A stretch of 59,071 bases of DNA from Polaromonas sp. (GTDB lineage Bacteria > Pseudomonadota > Gammaproteobacteria > Burkholderiales > Burkholderiaceae_C): NCBI RefSeq assembly GCF_030689685.1, contig NZ_JAUYEY010000087.1, positions 1 to 59,071 on the forward strand. Reading direction: 5' to 3'. The notes beneath the pieces are model-generated. The model saw only the letters and a list, made by a program, of their open reading frames with translations, searched no databases and was not told the origin of the DNA. A program made the translations under genes and the position numbers. Positions 36,202-47,033 of this stretch are shown in pieces. Numbering within the stretch: the first letter of the stretch is position 1; each line of letters starts with the position of its first letter.

Positions 36202-37548
36202 ATGTCCAAAAAAGTCTTTATCAAAACCTTCGGCTGCCAGATGAATGAGTACGACTCCGACAAGATGTCCGACGTGCTGCACGCGGCTGAGGGTTACGAG
36301 CCCACCAGCAATGTGGACGAGGCCGACCTGATCCTGTTCAACACCTGCTCGGTGCGTGAAAAGGCGCAGGAGAAGGTTTTCAGCGACCTCGGCCGGGTCA
36401 AACACCTGAAGAAAAAAGGCGTGCTGATCGGCGTGGGCGGCTGTGTCGCCAGTCAGGAGGGCGAGGCCATCATTGAACGCGCGCCGTATGTCGATGTGGT
36501 GTTCGGCCCGCAGACCCTGCACCGCCTGCCCGACCTGCTGAGCAGGCGCATGCGTCTGGGCCAGTCGCAGGTGGACATCAGCTTTCCCGAGATTGAAAAG
36601 TTCGACCATCTGCCGCCGGCCCGCGTCGAAGGCGCCAGCGCTTTTGTCAGCATCATGGAAGGCTGCTCCAAATATTGCAGCTATTGCGTGGTGCCCTACA
36701 CCCGCGGCGAAGAGGTCTCGCGCCCGTTTGAGGACGTGCTGGTCGAAGTCGCCGGCCTGGCCGACCAGGGCGTGCGTGAAGTCACCCTGCTGGGCCAGAA
36801 CGTCAATGCGTACCGCGGACCGATGGGAAACACGGCTGACATCGCAGACTTTGCGACGCTGCTCGAATACGTCTCCGACATTCCCGGCATTGAACGCATC
36901 CGTTACGTCACCAGCCACCCGAATGAATTCACGCAGCGCCTGATTGATGCCTATGGCAAGTTGCCCAAGCTGGTGAATCACCTGCACCTGCCGGTGCAGC
37001 ACGGCTCGGACCGCATCCTGATGGCGATGAAACGCGGCTACACCGTCATGGAATACAAGAGCACCATCCGCAAGCTGCGCGCCATCCGGCCGGACCTGGC
37101 CATGAGCAGCGACTTCATCGTTGGTTTCCCGGGCGAGACCGACAACGACTTTAACAAGATGATGAAGCTCATTGACGACGTGGGTTACGACACCTCGTTC
37201 AGTTTCATCTTCAGTCCCAGGCCGGGCACACCTGCCGCCAACCTGACGGACGACACGCCGCATGAGATCAAGCTCGCCCGCCTGCAGCGTCTGCAGGCCG
37301 CCATCGACGACAACGTGCGCGCCATCAGCGCCAGCCGCTTGGGCACGGTGCAGCGCATCCTGGTCGAAGGCGCCTCGCGCAAGGATGCATCCAAGCTGAT
37401 GGGCCGCACCGAATGCAACCGCGTCGTCAATTTCACCGGTTCCCCCCGGCTGATCGGGCAGATGATTGACGTCACCATCACGGAAACCTCGCAGCGCTCG
37501 TTGCGCGGCCAGGTGCTGCGGCACGAGGACGCAGCCCTGCCGGCCTGA
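36202..37548 (+). CDS. miaB: MiaB, tRNA-2-methylthio-N6-isopentenyladenosine synthase
   Basis: A 448-residue radical-SAM methylthiotransferase modifying A37 of tRNAs that read UNN codons. The N-terminal domain binds one cluster through Cys in [20 protein letters not shown] and [10 protein letters not shown]. The SAM cluster is in [19 protein letters not shown] near residue 155. A C-terminal TRAM domain contains [30 protein letters not shown] sequence. The start [11 protein letters not shown] is the family N-terminus. Confidence 0.96.
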   Translation: MSKKVFIKTFGCQMNEYDSDKMSDVLHAAEGYEPTSNVDEADLILFNTCSVREKAQEKVFSDLGRVKHLKKKGVLIGVGGCVASQEGEAIIERAPYVDVVFGPQTLHRLPDLLSRRMRLGQSQVDISFPEIEKFDHLPPARVEGASAFVSIMEGCSKYCSYCVVPYTRGEEVSRPFEDVLVEVAGLADQGVREVTLLGQNVNAYRGPMGNTADIADFATLLEYVSDIPGIERIRYVTSHPNEFTQRLIDAYGKLPKLVNHLHLPVQHGSDRILMAMKRGYTVMEYKSTIRKLRAIRPDLAMSSDFIVGFPGETDNDFNKMMKLIDDVGYDTSFSFIFSPRPGTPAANLTDDTPHEIKLARLQRLQAAIDDNVRAISASRLGTVQRILVEGASRKDASKLMGRTECNRVVNFTGSPRLIGQMIDVTITETSQRSLRGQVLRHEDAALPA

Positions 37549-37581
37549 GCCCGGCGCCGCCATGGCCCAAACTGACCCAGG

Positions 37582-39003
37582 ATGCTGAAGCACGTTTCCT
37601 TCCGGCAATTGCTGGTGGTCGCCTTTTTGCTGATCTCCGCGCTGCTGGCTGCGGCCTCGCTGCGCGCGCTGTTCACACTGGAGCAACTGACCCTGCAAAG
37701 CCGCGACAGCGCCGCCCGCGCGCTGGACCTGAGCGCAGACGCGCAATCGCTGACGGAGCGCAGTGTGGCCATGGAGCGCACGGCACGCCAGTCGCTGGTG
37801 CTCGGCGACCGCCTGCTGCGCCGCCGCTTTGACGAAGCCGCCACCGAAGCGCGCGAGGTATTGATGCGGCTGGCGACGCAGGGCGTGCCCGCTACACAGG
37901 TGACCGATTGGGCCCAGCGCCTGGCGGCCATCATCGCCCTGCTCGACGGCGCGCCCGACACCGCCCTGGACCGGGACCGCCAGGTCGCGCTGGAGTTTCG
38001 CGAGCTCGATCTTGTCAACGCCGCGATTGCCCAGCAGGTGCGCCAGGCCATCGCGGCGCAGAACCGCAGTCTGCTCGACACACTGGAAACCCGCCGCCGC
38101 CAGCTCACCCAGCAGGTCATCGGCGCCATCGGGCTTGCGGTGATGCTGGCGCTGGCCTTCGGCATCCTGCTGACCCGGCCGCTCAGACGCCTGGAAAAAG
38201 CCATCATCGGCCTCGGTGAAAACCGCCTTGACGAAGCCATCGCGATCGACGGCCCGGCCGATTTGCAACTGGTCGGGCAGCGCCTGGAATGGCTGCGCCT
38301 GCGGCTGGTCGAACTGGACGCCGACAAGTCGCGTTTCCTGCGTCATGTGTCACACGAGTTGAAGACCCCGCTGGCCTCGCTGCGCGAAGGCGTCTCGCTG
38401 CTCGAAGACGGCGTGGCCGGCGAGCTCAGCAACAATCAGCGCGAGATCGCCAAAATCCTGCGCCACAACACCGGCCTGCTGCAGGGCCAGATCGAGGACC
38501 TGCTGCGCTTCAATGCCGCCGCCTTCGAAGCGCGCCAGTTGCGGCGCGAGAAAACCGACCTGCTGCAACTGATCACCGAACAGGTCCAGGCCCAGCAACT
38601 GCAGTGGCGCGCGCGTGAGCTGCAGGTCAACATTGAGGGCAAGGCCGTGCAGGCGGAAATTGACCGCGACAAGCTGGGAACCGTGCTCGCCAACCTGTTG
38701 TCCAACGCCATCCGTTACTCCCCCACGCAGGGGCGCATCAACCTGCGATTGAGTCGTCTGGCTGAGGCCGTGCGCATCGACATTGATGATGAAGGTCCGG
38801 GCATTTCATTTGATGACCGGGCACGCATTTTTGAACCCTTTTACCGCGGCTCCCAGCAACCGCCCCAGGCCGTGCGTGGCAGCGGCATCGGCCTGTCCAT
38901 CGTGCAGGAGTACATTGCTGCGCATGGTGGCCAGGTGCAACTGCTGCCGGACGGCCCCGGCGCCCATTTCAGGATTGAACTTCCCCATGCTTTCAAGCGT
39001 TGA
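37582..39003 (+). CDS. glrK: GlrK/QseE-type sensor histidine kinase
   Basis: A 473-residue membrane kinase. The first membrane helix is RQLLVVAFLLISALLAAASL. A periplasmic helical domain of roughly 150 residues follows, then a second helix (VIGAIGLAVMLALAFGILL), a HAMP-like segment, the phospho-acceptor His258 in FLRHVSHELKTPLASLREG, and the ATPase core (LLSNAIRYSP, DDEGPGISF, GSGIGLSIVQEY). The gene order kinase, lipoprotein, sigma-54 regulator equals glrK-qseG-glrR of Escherichia coli. Its end overlaps the lipoprotein gene by 17 bases. Confidence 0.9.
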   Translation: MLKHVSFRQLLVVAFLLISALLAAASLRALFTLEQLTLQSRDSAARALDLSADAQSLTERSVAMERTARQSLVLGDRLLRRRFDEAATEAREVLMRLATQGVPATQVTDWAQRLAAIIALLDGAPDTALDRDRQVALEFRELDLVNAAIAQQVRQAIAAQNRSLLDTLETRRRQLTQQVIGAIGLAVMLALAFGILLTRPLRRLEKAIIGLGENRLDEAIAIDGPADLQLVGQRLEWLRLRLVELDADKSRFLRHVSHELKTPLASLREGVSLLEDGVAGELSNNQREIAKILRHNTGLLQGQIEDLLRFNAAAFEARQLRREKTDLLQLITEQVQAQQLQWRARELQVNIEGKAVQAEIDRDKLGTVLANLLSNAIRYSPTQGRINLRLSRLAEAVRIDIDDEGPGISFDDRARIFEPFYRGSQQPPQAVRGSGIGLSIVQEYIAAHGGQVQLLPDGPGAHFRIELPHAFKR

Positions 39004-39624
39004 TACCCGCCACGGCAAGCGCCTGGCCTTTTTAGCGGCACTGGCCGCCGGCCTGTTCGCCGCCGGCTGCACCCTGCCGGTGCAGACGCCAGTGCCAGCG
39101 CAGACGATGGCGGTGGCGCCGCCGCCGACCACACCGGAGGTGGTGGCCAGCCCGCCCCCGCCGCCCGTCCGCGCTGCCGTGGCACTGCTGCTCGAACACG
39201 CCGAACGCGTGCGGGGCCTGCAGGGGCCTGAACTGGTCCAGGAAATCGCGCGCCTGAACGAGCCCGGCGTGCCGGCCGACCAGGTGCGCCTGGCCATGGC
39301 CCTGAGTCAGACGCGCCAGCTCTATGACCTGGTGCGGGCGCAGGAGCTGCTGCAGCGCGTGCTGGCCAACCAGACGGGAGAGGCACGCGAACTGCACGTG
39401 CTGGCCCGTCTGCTCGGCACCCGGTATGCAGAGCAGCGGCGGGTAGAGGACCAGTTGGACCGACAGAGCCAGCAAGTGCGCGAGCTGCAGCGCCGGCTCG
39501 GGGAGACCCAGGACAAGCTGGACGCGCTCAAGGAAATCGAACGCAGCCTGACCAGCCGGCCACCGGCCGCACCGGCTGCCCCAGCGTCCTCACGGAACAG
39601 CCGCAGCACCCGGCCGCCAGGCTC

Positions 39625-39628
<4 letters not shown>
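38987..39628 (+). CDS. qseG: QseG-like lipoprotein
   Basis: A 213-residue protein with a lipoprotein signal: the hydrophobic LAFLAALAAGLF is followed by lipobox AAGC. The mature protein has a Pro-rich linker, a helical region (LLLEHAERVRGLQGPELVQEIARLN) and a coiled-coil-like stretch (QLDRQSQQVRELQRRLGETQDKLDALKEIE). By position it corresponds to QseG, an outer-membrane lipoprotein that interacts with the kinase. Sequence similarity to enterobacterial QseG is low. It overlaps glrK by 17 bases and glrR by four. Confidence 0.75.
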
Positions 39629-41052
<1,424 letters not shown>

Positions 41053-41073
41053 TTTTCTTGGCGGGAAAAAGAA

Positions 41074-41091
41074 TGTCGCTCGACGGCGACA
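41074..41091. promoter_or_regulatory. Putative GlrR upstream activator site 2
   Basis: A second TGTC-N10-GACA, with 6-base arms TGTCGC/GCGACA, lies 67 bases after the first (start to start) and about 112 bases before the -24 element. Confidence 0.85.
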
Positions 41092-41153
41092 AAAATAAGG
41101 GTTTTCCCGCAATCTTTCAGGCTGCACACGTGGTGTTTTGCTTCAAATGCTTT

Positions 41154-41166
41154 TAAGTCATTGATT
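41154..41166 (-). promoter_or_regulatory. Consensus IHF-binding site
   Basis: On the minus strand the site reads AATCAATGACTTA, a full match to WATCAANNNNTTR. It lies between the activator sites and the sigma-54 promoter, where IHF would bend the DNA to bring activator and polymerase together. Confidence 0.7.
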
Positions 41167-41185
41167 TAATTAGTTTTTTCCTGCC

Positions 41186-41200
41186 TGGCACAGGGTTTGC
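41186..41200 (+). promoter_or_regulatory. Sigma-54 promoter of opgGH
   Basis: TGGCAC-N5-TTGC exactly matches the -24/-12 consensus. Transcription would begin near 41211, leaving about 40 bases of leader before the chosen opgG start. Confidence 0.88.
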
Positions 41201-41251
41201 CCTTGTCAGCGCATGGTTCTGCTTTTGACCCCTGTTTCAGCCCGCGCCCGC

Positions 41252-42781
41252 ATGGCGCGGATCGTCCGCAACGCGGTCCTGTTGGCAGGCCTGTTGCTCG
41301 CCGGTTTTGCCCAGGCCTGGACGCTGGACGATGTCGGCAAACTCGCCCAGCAACGCGCCCAGACGCCCTACCAGCCGGAGCGCCAGGCCCTGCCCGCAGA
41401 CCTGGCCAGCCTCACCTACGACGGCCTGCGTGACATCCGTTTCAAGGATGACAAGGCTTTGTGGCGCGCCGACGGCTTGCCGTATGAGGCCAAATTTTTC
41501 CATGTGGGCCGCCAGAGCGATTCGGTCCGCATCCATGAACTGTCTGCCCTCGGCAACAAACCGCTGCCCTACGATGCGCGCGACTTCAGCTTCGGCAAGA
41601 ACAAGCTGCAGCCCTCACGCTGGGGCGACCTCGGCTACGCCGGATTTCGTGTCCACACGCCACTGAATTCGCCCGCCTACAAGGACGAACTGGTGGCATT
41701 CCTGGGCGCGAGTTATTTCCGCGCCCTGGGCGCTGGTCAGCGTTACGGCCTGTCGGCGCGCGGTCTGGCGGTGGACACCGCCGGCGCGGGAGGGCGGCCC
41801 GAGGAGTTTCCGCGTTTCACCGATTTTTGGCTGGAAAAACCTGCGGTCGACGCGAAGCAGATCACCATCTACGCGCTGCTCGATTCAGCGCGCATGACCG
41901 GCGCTTACCGTTTCGACATTCGTCCCGGCGAGCAGACCGTGACCGAGGTGCATGCGCGTGTCTTCATGCGCATCAGCGCCGGCCCGCGCGTTGCCACGCT
42001 GGGCCTGGCGCCGCTGACAAGCATGTTTTTCTTCGGCGAGAGCCAGCCGCGCGCTGGCGATTTCCGGCCCGAGGTCCACGATTCCGACGGCCTGATGATG
42101 GCCAGCACCGAAGGCGAGTGGTTGTGGCGCCCGCTGCAGAACCCCAAAGCGCCAGTGGCGACCTCGTTTGCCATGAAAGGCCTCAAGGGTTTCGGCCTGA
42201 TGCAGCGCGACCGCCTGTTCGGCAGTTATGAGGACACCGAGGCACGTTACGAGTCGCGACCCAGCGCCTGGGTCACGCCCCTCGGTGACTGGGGGCCTGG
42301 CCGGGTCGAGTTGCTGCAGCTCCCCACACCCGACGAAACCCACGACAACGTGGCGGCCTACTGGGTGCCAGATCGCCTGCCGCAACCCGGCGAATCGCTC
42401 AACTTCGCCTACCAACTGGCCTGGCAGGGTGACAAACAGCAGCGCCCGCCCAATGGCTGGGCAACGCAGTCGCGCCGCGGCATCGGTTTCAACCAGCTCG
42501 ACGCGTCGACGCTGCAGCAAGCGATCTCCTACGTCATCGACTTTACCGGCCCGGCGCTTGATGCCCTCAAGGACGACGCGCCGGTGCGCGCTGTCGTCTC
42601 CAGCGACGCCAACGGCCGCGTCGTTGAAAGCAACGCCTACCGCAACCCGGTCAACGGCCAATGGCGCATGACCCTGCGCGTGCAACGCATCAACCCGGCC
42701 AAACCGGTTGAGTTGCGCGCCTTTCTTCAACACGACAACCACACAGTGAGCGAAACATGGACCACCCTCGTTACCCCCTAG
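41252..42781 (+). CDS. opgG: OpgG/MdoG periplasmic glucan biosynthesis protein
   Basis: A 509-residue exported protein needed to build osmoregulated periplasmic glucans, branched beta-1,2-linked glucose polymers. The signal peptide is MARIVRNAVLLAGLLLAG then FAQA. Family features are YQPERQALPADLASLTYDGLRDIRF, VHTPLNSPAYKDELVAFLGASYFRALG and TSMFFFGE. I start at MARIV, not the ATG 13 codons earlier, because the predicted transcription start would leave no leader for the latter. It overlaps opgH by 25 bases. OpgD is a close paralogue, but the opgH neighbour favours OpgG. Confidence 0.93.
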   Translation: MARIVRNAVLLAGLLLAGFAQAWTLDDVGKLAQQRAQTPYQPERQALPADLASLTYDGLRDIRFKDDKALWRADGLPYEAKFFHVGRQSDSVRIHELSALGNKPLPYDARDFSFGKNKLQPSRWGDLGYAGFRVHTPLNSPAYKDELVAFLGASYFRALGAGQRYGLSARGLAVDTAGAGGRPEEFPRFTDFWLEKPAVDAKQITIYALLDSARMTGAYRFDIRPGEQTVTEVHARVFMRISAGPRVATLGLAPLTSMFFFGESQPRAGDFRPEVHDSDGLMMASTEGEWLWRPLQNPKAPVATSFAMKGLKGFGLMQRDRLFGSYEDTEARYESRPSAWVTPLGDWGPGRVELLQLPTPDETHDNVAAYWVPDRLPQPGESLNFAYQLAWQGDKQQRPPNGWATQSRRGIGFNQLDASTLQQAISYVIDFTGPALDALKDDAPVRAVVSSDANGRVVESNAYRNPVNGQWRMTLRVQRINPAKPVELRAFLQHDNHTVSETWTTLVTP

Positions 42782-44754
42782 TGCCCAACGCGCCACCACC
42801 CGCCATGAACCGACGCAGCAGGTTGCGCGAAGAACGGCATCCCAATTCGGTGACCACGCCGCCGATCAACCGCAGCTCCATGGCCCCCCGCCCCTGGCGC
42901 GGCTTCTGGAACAGCCTGGGCACGGCTGTCCTGCTGCGCCTGACCGGCACTGCGCGCCCGGCCCCCGCCGCCAGCGCGATGGCGCCGTGGCAACACGCCG
43001 CCAAACGCCGGCGCGCCGTGCTGGTGGCACTCACCGTGCTGAGCACCGCCTTTGCCACCGCCCTGTTTGCCGACATGCAGCCCGACTATGACAACGCCTG
43101 GCTTGAGTACGGGAAAATCGCGCTGTTCGGCCTGCTGTCGGCCTGGGTCGTCACCGGTTTCATGACGGCACTGATGGGTTTTTACGTGACCCTGCGTGGT
43201 GACAAGTACGCGCTGACCGCGCGCGGCGTGGCCAGCGACCGCCTGGACGCTTCGGCCCGCACGGCCATCATCATGCCGATCTGCAATGAAGACGTGCGCA
43301 CCGTGTTTGCGGGCCTGCGCGCCACCTGCGAATCGGTCGCCGCCACCGGCCACGCGACCGCCTTCGACGTGTTCGTGCTGTCGGACAGCAACAACCTGGT
43401 GACCCAGCAGGCCGAACACGCCGCCTGGGAAGAGTTGCGCATGCAGCTTGCGGCCCAGGCCGGCCAGCCACTGATCGAGGTCTACTTCCGCCTGCGCCAG
43501 CGCCGCACCCACCGCAAGGCCGGCAACGTCGCCGACTTCTGCCGCCGCTGGGGCAAGGACTACCGCTACATGATCGTGCTCGACGCCGACAGCGTGATGA
43601 GCGGCGACTGCCTGCTCAACATGGTCAAGCTGATGGAAGCCAACCCTAGCGCCGGCATCATCCAGACCGCCACACAGGCCATTGGCCATGTGACCCTGCA
43701 TGCACGCGCGCAGCAGTTCGCCTCGCGCATGACGGGCCGTCTGTTCACCTTGGGTATGCAATTTTGGCAGCTCGGCGAGTCCCATTACTGGGGCCACAAC
43801 GCCATCCTGCGCGTCGAACCCTTCATGAAACATTGCGCGCTCGCGCCCATCCAGGGCACGGGCGGTATGGCCGGCGGCATTCTCTCGCATGACTTTGTCG
43901 AAGCCGCGCTGATGCGGCGCGCTGGCTACCACGTCTGGCTGGCTTCTGACCTGGTCGGCAGCTACGAGCAGCAACCGCCCGACCTGCTGGCCGAACTGCA
44001 GCGGGATCGCCGATGGTGCCAGGGCAACCTGCAGAACTCGCGGCTGATCGCTGAACCCGGCCTGCACCCGGTGCACCGCGCGATGTTCGGCACCGGCGCC
44101 ATGTCCTACCTGTCGGCGCCGCTGTGGCTGTGTTTCCTGACGCTGGGTACGGCGTTGTGGCTGTCGGGCTCCCACATCATGACGGACTGGATGCTGGTGC
44201 CGACCGAACTCGCCGCGCTCTGGGCCTGGACGCTGTCCATGCTGTTCCTGCCGCGCGTGCTTGGCATTGCTGCCGTGCTGCTCAAGGGAGAGGCCCAGGC
44301 CTTTGGCGGGCGCTTCAGCCTGCTGCGCAGCGCCGCCCTGGAAACCGTGATTGCCCTGCTGCAGGCGCCGATCCGCATGCTGGCCCACTCGTTGTTTGTG
44401 ATGGCGGCCATCACTGGCCTCAAGCTGGACTGGAAGTCACCGCCGCGTGAAGCCGCCGCCGTGCCCTGGCGCGACGCGCTGCTGCGGTTTGCGCCCATGA
44501 GCGGCATCATCGCGGTGCTGGCCCTCGGCATCGCCGCCATCGACGTGCGCGCCCTGGTCTGGCTACTGCCGGTCGGCCTGCCGCTGTTGCTGGCCATTCC
44601 CATGACCGTGCTGACCAGCCGCGTCGGCGTCGGCCGGAGCATGCGGGCGAAGGACTACCTGCTGATTCCGGAAGAGACCCACTCACCCGCCGTGCTGGAT
44701 CGGGCCTGGCAACATGCGGGACTGTTGCCAGCGCCGCGTTTGCGTACGGCCTGA
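42757..44754 (+). CDS. opgH: OpgH/MdoH glucan glucosyltransferase
   Basis: A 665-residue inner-membrane family-2 glycosyltransferase that polymerises glucose from UDP-glucose and passes it to OpgG. Cytoplasmic catalytic features are TAIIMPICNEDVRTVFAGL, the DxD-type YMIVLDADSVMSGD, GTGGMAGGILSHDFVEAALMRRAGY and DRRWCQGNLQNSRL. Membrane helices occur before (VLVALTVLSTAFATALF, ALFGLLSAWVVTGFMTALM) and after the catalytic domain. The basic Pro-rich N-terminus is typical. Overlap with opgG indicates coupled translation under the same sigma-54 promoter. Confidence 0.95.
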   Translation: MDHPRYPLVPNAPPPAMNRRSRLREERHPNSVTTPPINRSSMAPRPWRGFWNSLGTAVLLRLTGTARPAPAASAMAPWQHAAKRRRAVLVALTVLSTAFATALFADMQPDYDNAWLEYGKIALFGLLSAWVVTGFMTALMGFYVTLRGDKYALTARGVASDRLDASARTAIIMPICNEDVRTVFAGLRATCESVAATGHATAFDVFVLSDSNNLVTQQAEHAAWEELRMQLAAQAGQPLIEVYFRLRQRRTHRKAGNVADFCRRWGKDYRYMIVLDADSVMSGDCLLNMVKLMEANPSAGIIQTATQAIGHVTLHARAQQFASRMTGRLFTLGMQFWQLGESHYWGHNAILRVEPFMKHCALAPIQGTGGMAGGILSHDFVEAALMRRAGYHVWLASDLVGSYEQQPPDLLAELQRDRRWCQGNLQNSRLIAEPGLHPVHRAMFGTGAMSYLSAPLWLCFLTLGTALWLSGSHIMTDWMLVPTELAALWAWTLSMLFLPRVLGIAAVLLKGEAQAFGGRFSLLRSAALETVIALLQAPIRMLAHSLFVMAAITGLKLDWKSPPREAAAVPWRDALLRFAPMSGIIAVLALGIAAIDVRALVWLLPVGLPLLLAIPMTVLTSRVGVGRSMRAKDYLLIPEETHSPAVLDRAWQHAGLLPAPRLRTA

Positions 44755-45262
44755 CTTTTTATCAAGCGTCACGCTGCGTCCCCGGTTTGCGTTCTGCGGG
44801 CAGGAACCAACTCCCCACTCCCTCCCCTGACCCCTCCCTCGCCCCGCTGGGCGATGGCGGGGGACCTCATGTGGCCGCGTGCGCTGCGCTCGCGTGCAAA
44901 CATGACGGTCTATTGGGATTCCCGTGCAGCAAGCGCTGCGCGCTTGCTGCACTCCGGATGGGAGTTCGGTATTTGTATTGGGATGTCTGCCTTCGTCCCC
45001 ACCCGTCGGGCCGAACCAAGCACCGCAGGCTACCCGTAGCCCAGCGGAGGAACCCAGACCCTCGGGTCGCCTTTAGAAAGTTACTTGCCGCCGGGCACCC
45101 CCCGGCTTGCGGGCTGACCACCCCATCCGGGTCAATATCCATTTTTCACCATATTTTCAAGCAAAATATGCCTCTAGCCCATACCAGTCTTGGGCTAACA
45201 GCTATAAATTTAATAGCAATTATCTCATCGATCCCTGCCGCAGCGGCAGTTAAACTCGACCG
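44755..45262. other. 508-base intergenic stretch rich in repeats
   Basis: No gene is recognised. It begins with the second copy of CAAGCGTCACGCTGCGTC (44763-44780). A strong palindrome has 10-base arms GCAGCAAGCG at 44926-44935 and its complement at 44941-44950. Further on is an AGAAAGTTACTTGCCGCC stretch and a GCTAT-ATAGC palindrome at 45201-45217, 46 bases before ureD. The codon pattern of the open frames is not protein-like. Confidence 0.7.
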
Positions 45263-46093
45263 ATGGCCTGGAACGCGACGCTCTCCCTTGACTACTCGCT
45301 GCAAGCCGGCAAGACAGTCGCTCACTTCCGCCACGACGGCCCTTTGCGCATTCTGCAAAGCCTGTACCCTGAAGGCGACGCGGTCTGCCACAACGTGCTG
45401 GTGCATCCGCCGGGCGGTCTGGTCGGCGGCGACACCTTGGACATCGCGGTCACGGCCGCCACCGGCAGCCACGGCCTGATCACCACGCCTGGCGCCACCC
45501 GCTTTTACAAATCACTCGGTGACACCGCGCTGCAGCGCACCCGCATCCGGCTGGAGGCCGGTGCACGCGCCGAATGGTTGCCCATGGAGGCCCTGTGTTA
45601 CAGCGGCTGCCTGGCGGAGAACCACTTGACACTGGATCTGGCGCCCGGCGCTGAACTGATGGGCTGGGACGTGACCGCGCTGGGCTTGCCGAGCGCCAGC
45701 CAACCCTTCACTGAAGGCAGTTTTTGCCAGCACATCGAGCTGCCCGGCGTCTGGCTGGAGCGGGCGCGCATCCGCGCGGATGATCGGTTATTGATGGACA
45801 GCCCGCTGGGGCTGGCCGGCCAGCGTTGCATGGCCACCCTGTTTTTTGCCAGCGGCAGCAAACTGGACCGCGGACGCCGCGAGCAGGCACTGGAGGTGGC
45901 GCGTGAAGTGATGGGGACACACGCCCTGGTCAATAGCGCAGGCGCCACCAGCCCGGATGCCCAGGTGGTGGTCGTGCGCGTGCTTGCGCCGCTGGTCGAA
46001 CCCGCCATGGGCCTGCTCAAACAGGTTTGGAAAAGCTGGCGCCGGCACTTATGGGATCAGGCGGCGCCCAGTCCGCGCATCTGGTCGGCCTGA
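45263..46093 (+). CDS. ureD: Urease accessory protein UreD
   Basis: A 276-residue chaperone that, with UreF and UreG, loads nickel into urease. Family features are VLVHPPGGLVGGDTLDI, GLITTPGATRFYKS, EWLPMEALCYSGC and MGTHALVNSAGATSPDAQVVVVRVLAP. Length and both ends look complete. It is normally first in ureDABCEFG, but no other urease gene follows: downstream is a structured repeat and then a gene on the other strand. A urea transporter lies 3 kb away, opposite in orientation. Confidence 0.95.
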   Translation: MAWNATLSLDYSLQAGKTVAHFRHDGPLRILQSLYPEGDAVCHNVLVHPPGGLVGGDTLDIAVTAATGSHGLITTPGATRFYKSLGDTALQRTRIRLEAGARAEWLPMEALCYSGCLAENHLTLDLAPGAELMGWDVTALGLPSASQPFTEGSFCQHIELPGVWLERARIRADDRLLMDSPLGLAGQRCMATLFFASGSKLDRGRREQALEVAREVMGTHALVNSAGATSPDAQVVVVRVLAPLVEPAMGLLKQVWKSWRRHLWDQAAPSPRIWSA

Positions 46094-46099
46094 GCGCTC

Positions 46100-46365
46100 A
46101 GGGCCTGTTCGCACCGTTTATACAAGTGCGAACGCGGTGAAAACAGTGCCAATCAAGGCGCGCGACGACACCCAGACTGGGCGTCTGGGTTAGGAGTGGA
46201 ACGCGGAGTGGCGTTGTTTTCACCCGTTCCCTTCGGGTTGCGGCCAAAATGACCATGCGCAGTGTTGCAAAGCCTTGCCGGGCGCGAGCCCGGCTGCATT
46301 TTGCGCCTCGCGCATGACCATTTTGACTCGCAACGCATCTTGCATAAACAGTGCGAACAGGCCCT
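46100..46365. mobile_element. 266-base MITE-like element with 22-base inverted ends
   Basis: The ends begin AGGGCCTGTTCGCAC and match across 22 bases with one mismatch (46100-46121 and 46344-46365). The interior is largely self-complementary: CCCAGAC/GTCTGGG at 46172-46190, GGTGAAAAC paired with a distant GTTTTCACC, a near-complementary AAAATG..CATGCGC pair, and GCCGGGC-GCGA-GCCCGGC at 46277-46294 with a GNRA-type loop. No reading frame fits. The right end supplies the last bases of the DUF3597 gene's stop codon. No target duplication is evident. Confidence 0.7.
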
Positions 46366-46801
46366 AGTCGCGCAGTTCGGCAGGCACCTTGCCACCGTTG
46401 GCAGCCAGCTTGTTCATGACCTGTTTGTGCAGCCAGATGTTCATGGTGGCGCTGTCGTTCAGGTCGCCGGAGTAACCGAGTTCTTTGGCCAGTTCCTTGC
46501 GCTCGCCGAGGCTGCTGTCCAGATCCAGCAACTTCATCAGGTCGACGATCGAGGTCTTCCAGTTGAGTTTTTGCGCATTTTTGCTGGCCATGTCATCCAG
46601 CAAGGCCTTCACATCCACCTCGGCCATCGCGGCGGAAGCCGCAGCAGCGGCGCCTGCGGCTCGCGAAGCCACATCCGACGCGGCTGATGCAGCTGCGGCC
46701 TCCTCAGGGGACAATGACCCGGCAGCGTCTGCAGGGGCTGCCGGGGTTTCAGCGCGTGCCGAAGGAAAAATTTTGCCGAAGATTTTGCCGAGAATGCTCA
46801 T
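46364..46801 (-). CDS. DUF3597-family protein
   Basis: A 145-residue cytoplasmic protein: N-terminal MSILGKIFGKIFP, an Ala-rich low-complexity middle, and the conserved C-terminal DUF3597 domain (VDVKALLDDMASKNAQKLNWKTSIVDLMKLLDLDSSLGER, then ELGYSGDLNDSATMNIWLHKQVM). The role is unknown; relatives are small, single-domain and widespread in proteobacteria. The TAG stop lies at the end of the inverted-repeat element, so the original C-terminus may have been changed slightly. Confidence 0.9.
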   Translation of the reverse strand: MSILGKIFGKIFPSARAETPAAPADAAGSLSPEEAAAASAASDVASRAAGAAAAASAAMAEVDVKALLDDMASKNAQKLNWKTSIVDLMKLLDLDSSLGERKELAKELGYSGDLNDSATMNIWLHKQVMNKLAANGGKVPAELRD

Positions 46802-47033
46802 GATGGGTTCCGTTCTTGAAAATGAAACTTAATCCTAGACGCGCCGCGACCCTGGCGGCAACAGGCAAACGCGCGCGCCCGTGTCGGAAAATTCCTTCAA
46901 GCCACAGCGCCAACTGGAGGCTGGTACCTACGAGGTCTGGCTCGCGCGTCCTACTTGCTGTGAGCCGGACTTGCGCACAATGGGCATTCCCGGCTGCGGC
47001 CGCCCTGCAGCCAACTTCCTTCTGCGAGAACCC

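Noticed and set aside
36151..38346. A 731-codon open frame antisense to miaB and glrK
   Set aside because: It mirrors two well-supported genes; the translation is rich in Arg, Gln, His and Gly without domain structure, a usual product of GC-rich codon bias.
41053..41212. A GlmY-like small RNA downstream of glrR
   Set aside because: The activator sites and promoter point straight into opgG, with no terminator-like stem between the promoter and opgG.
42778..44388. A 536-codon open frame antisense to opgH
   Set aside because: Shadow of opgH; no recognisable motif.
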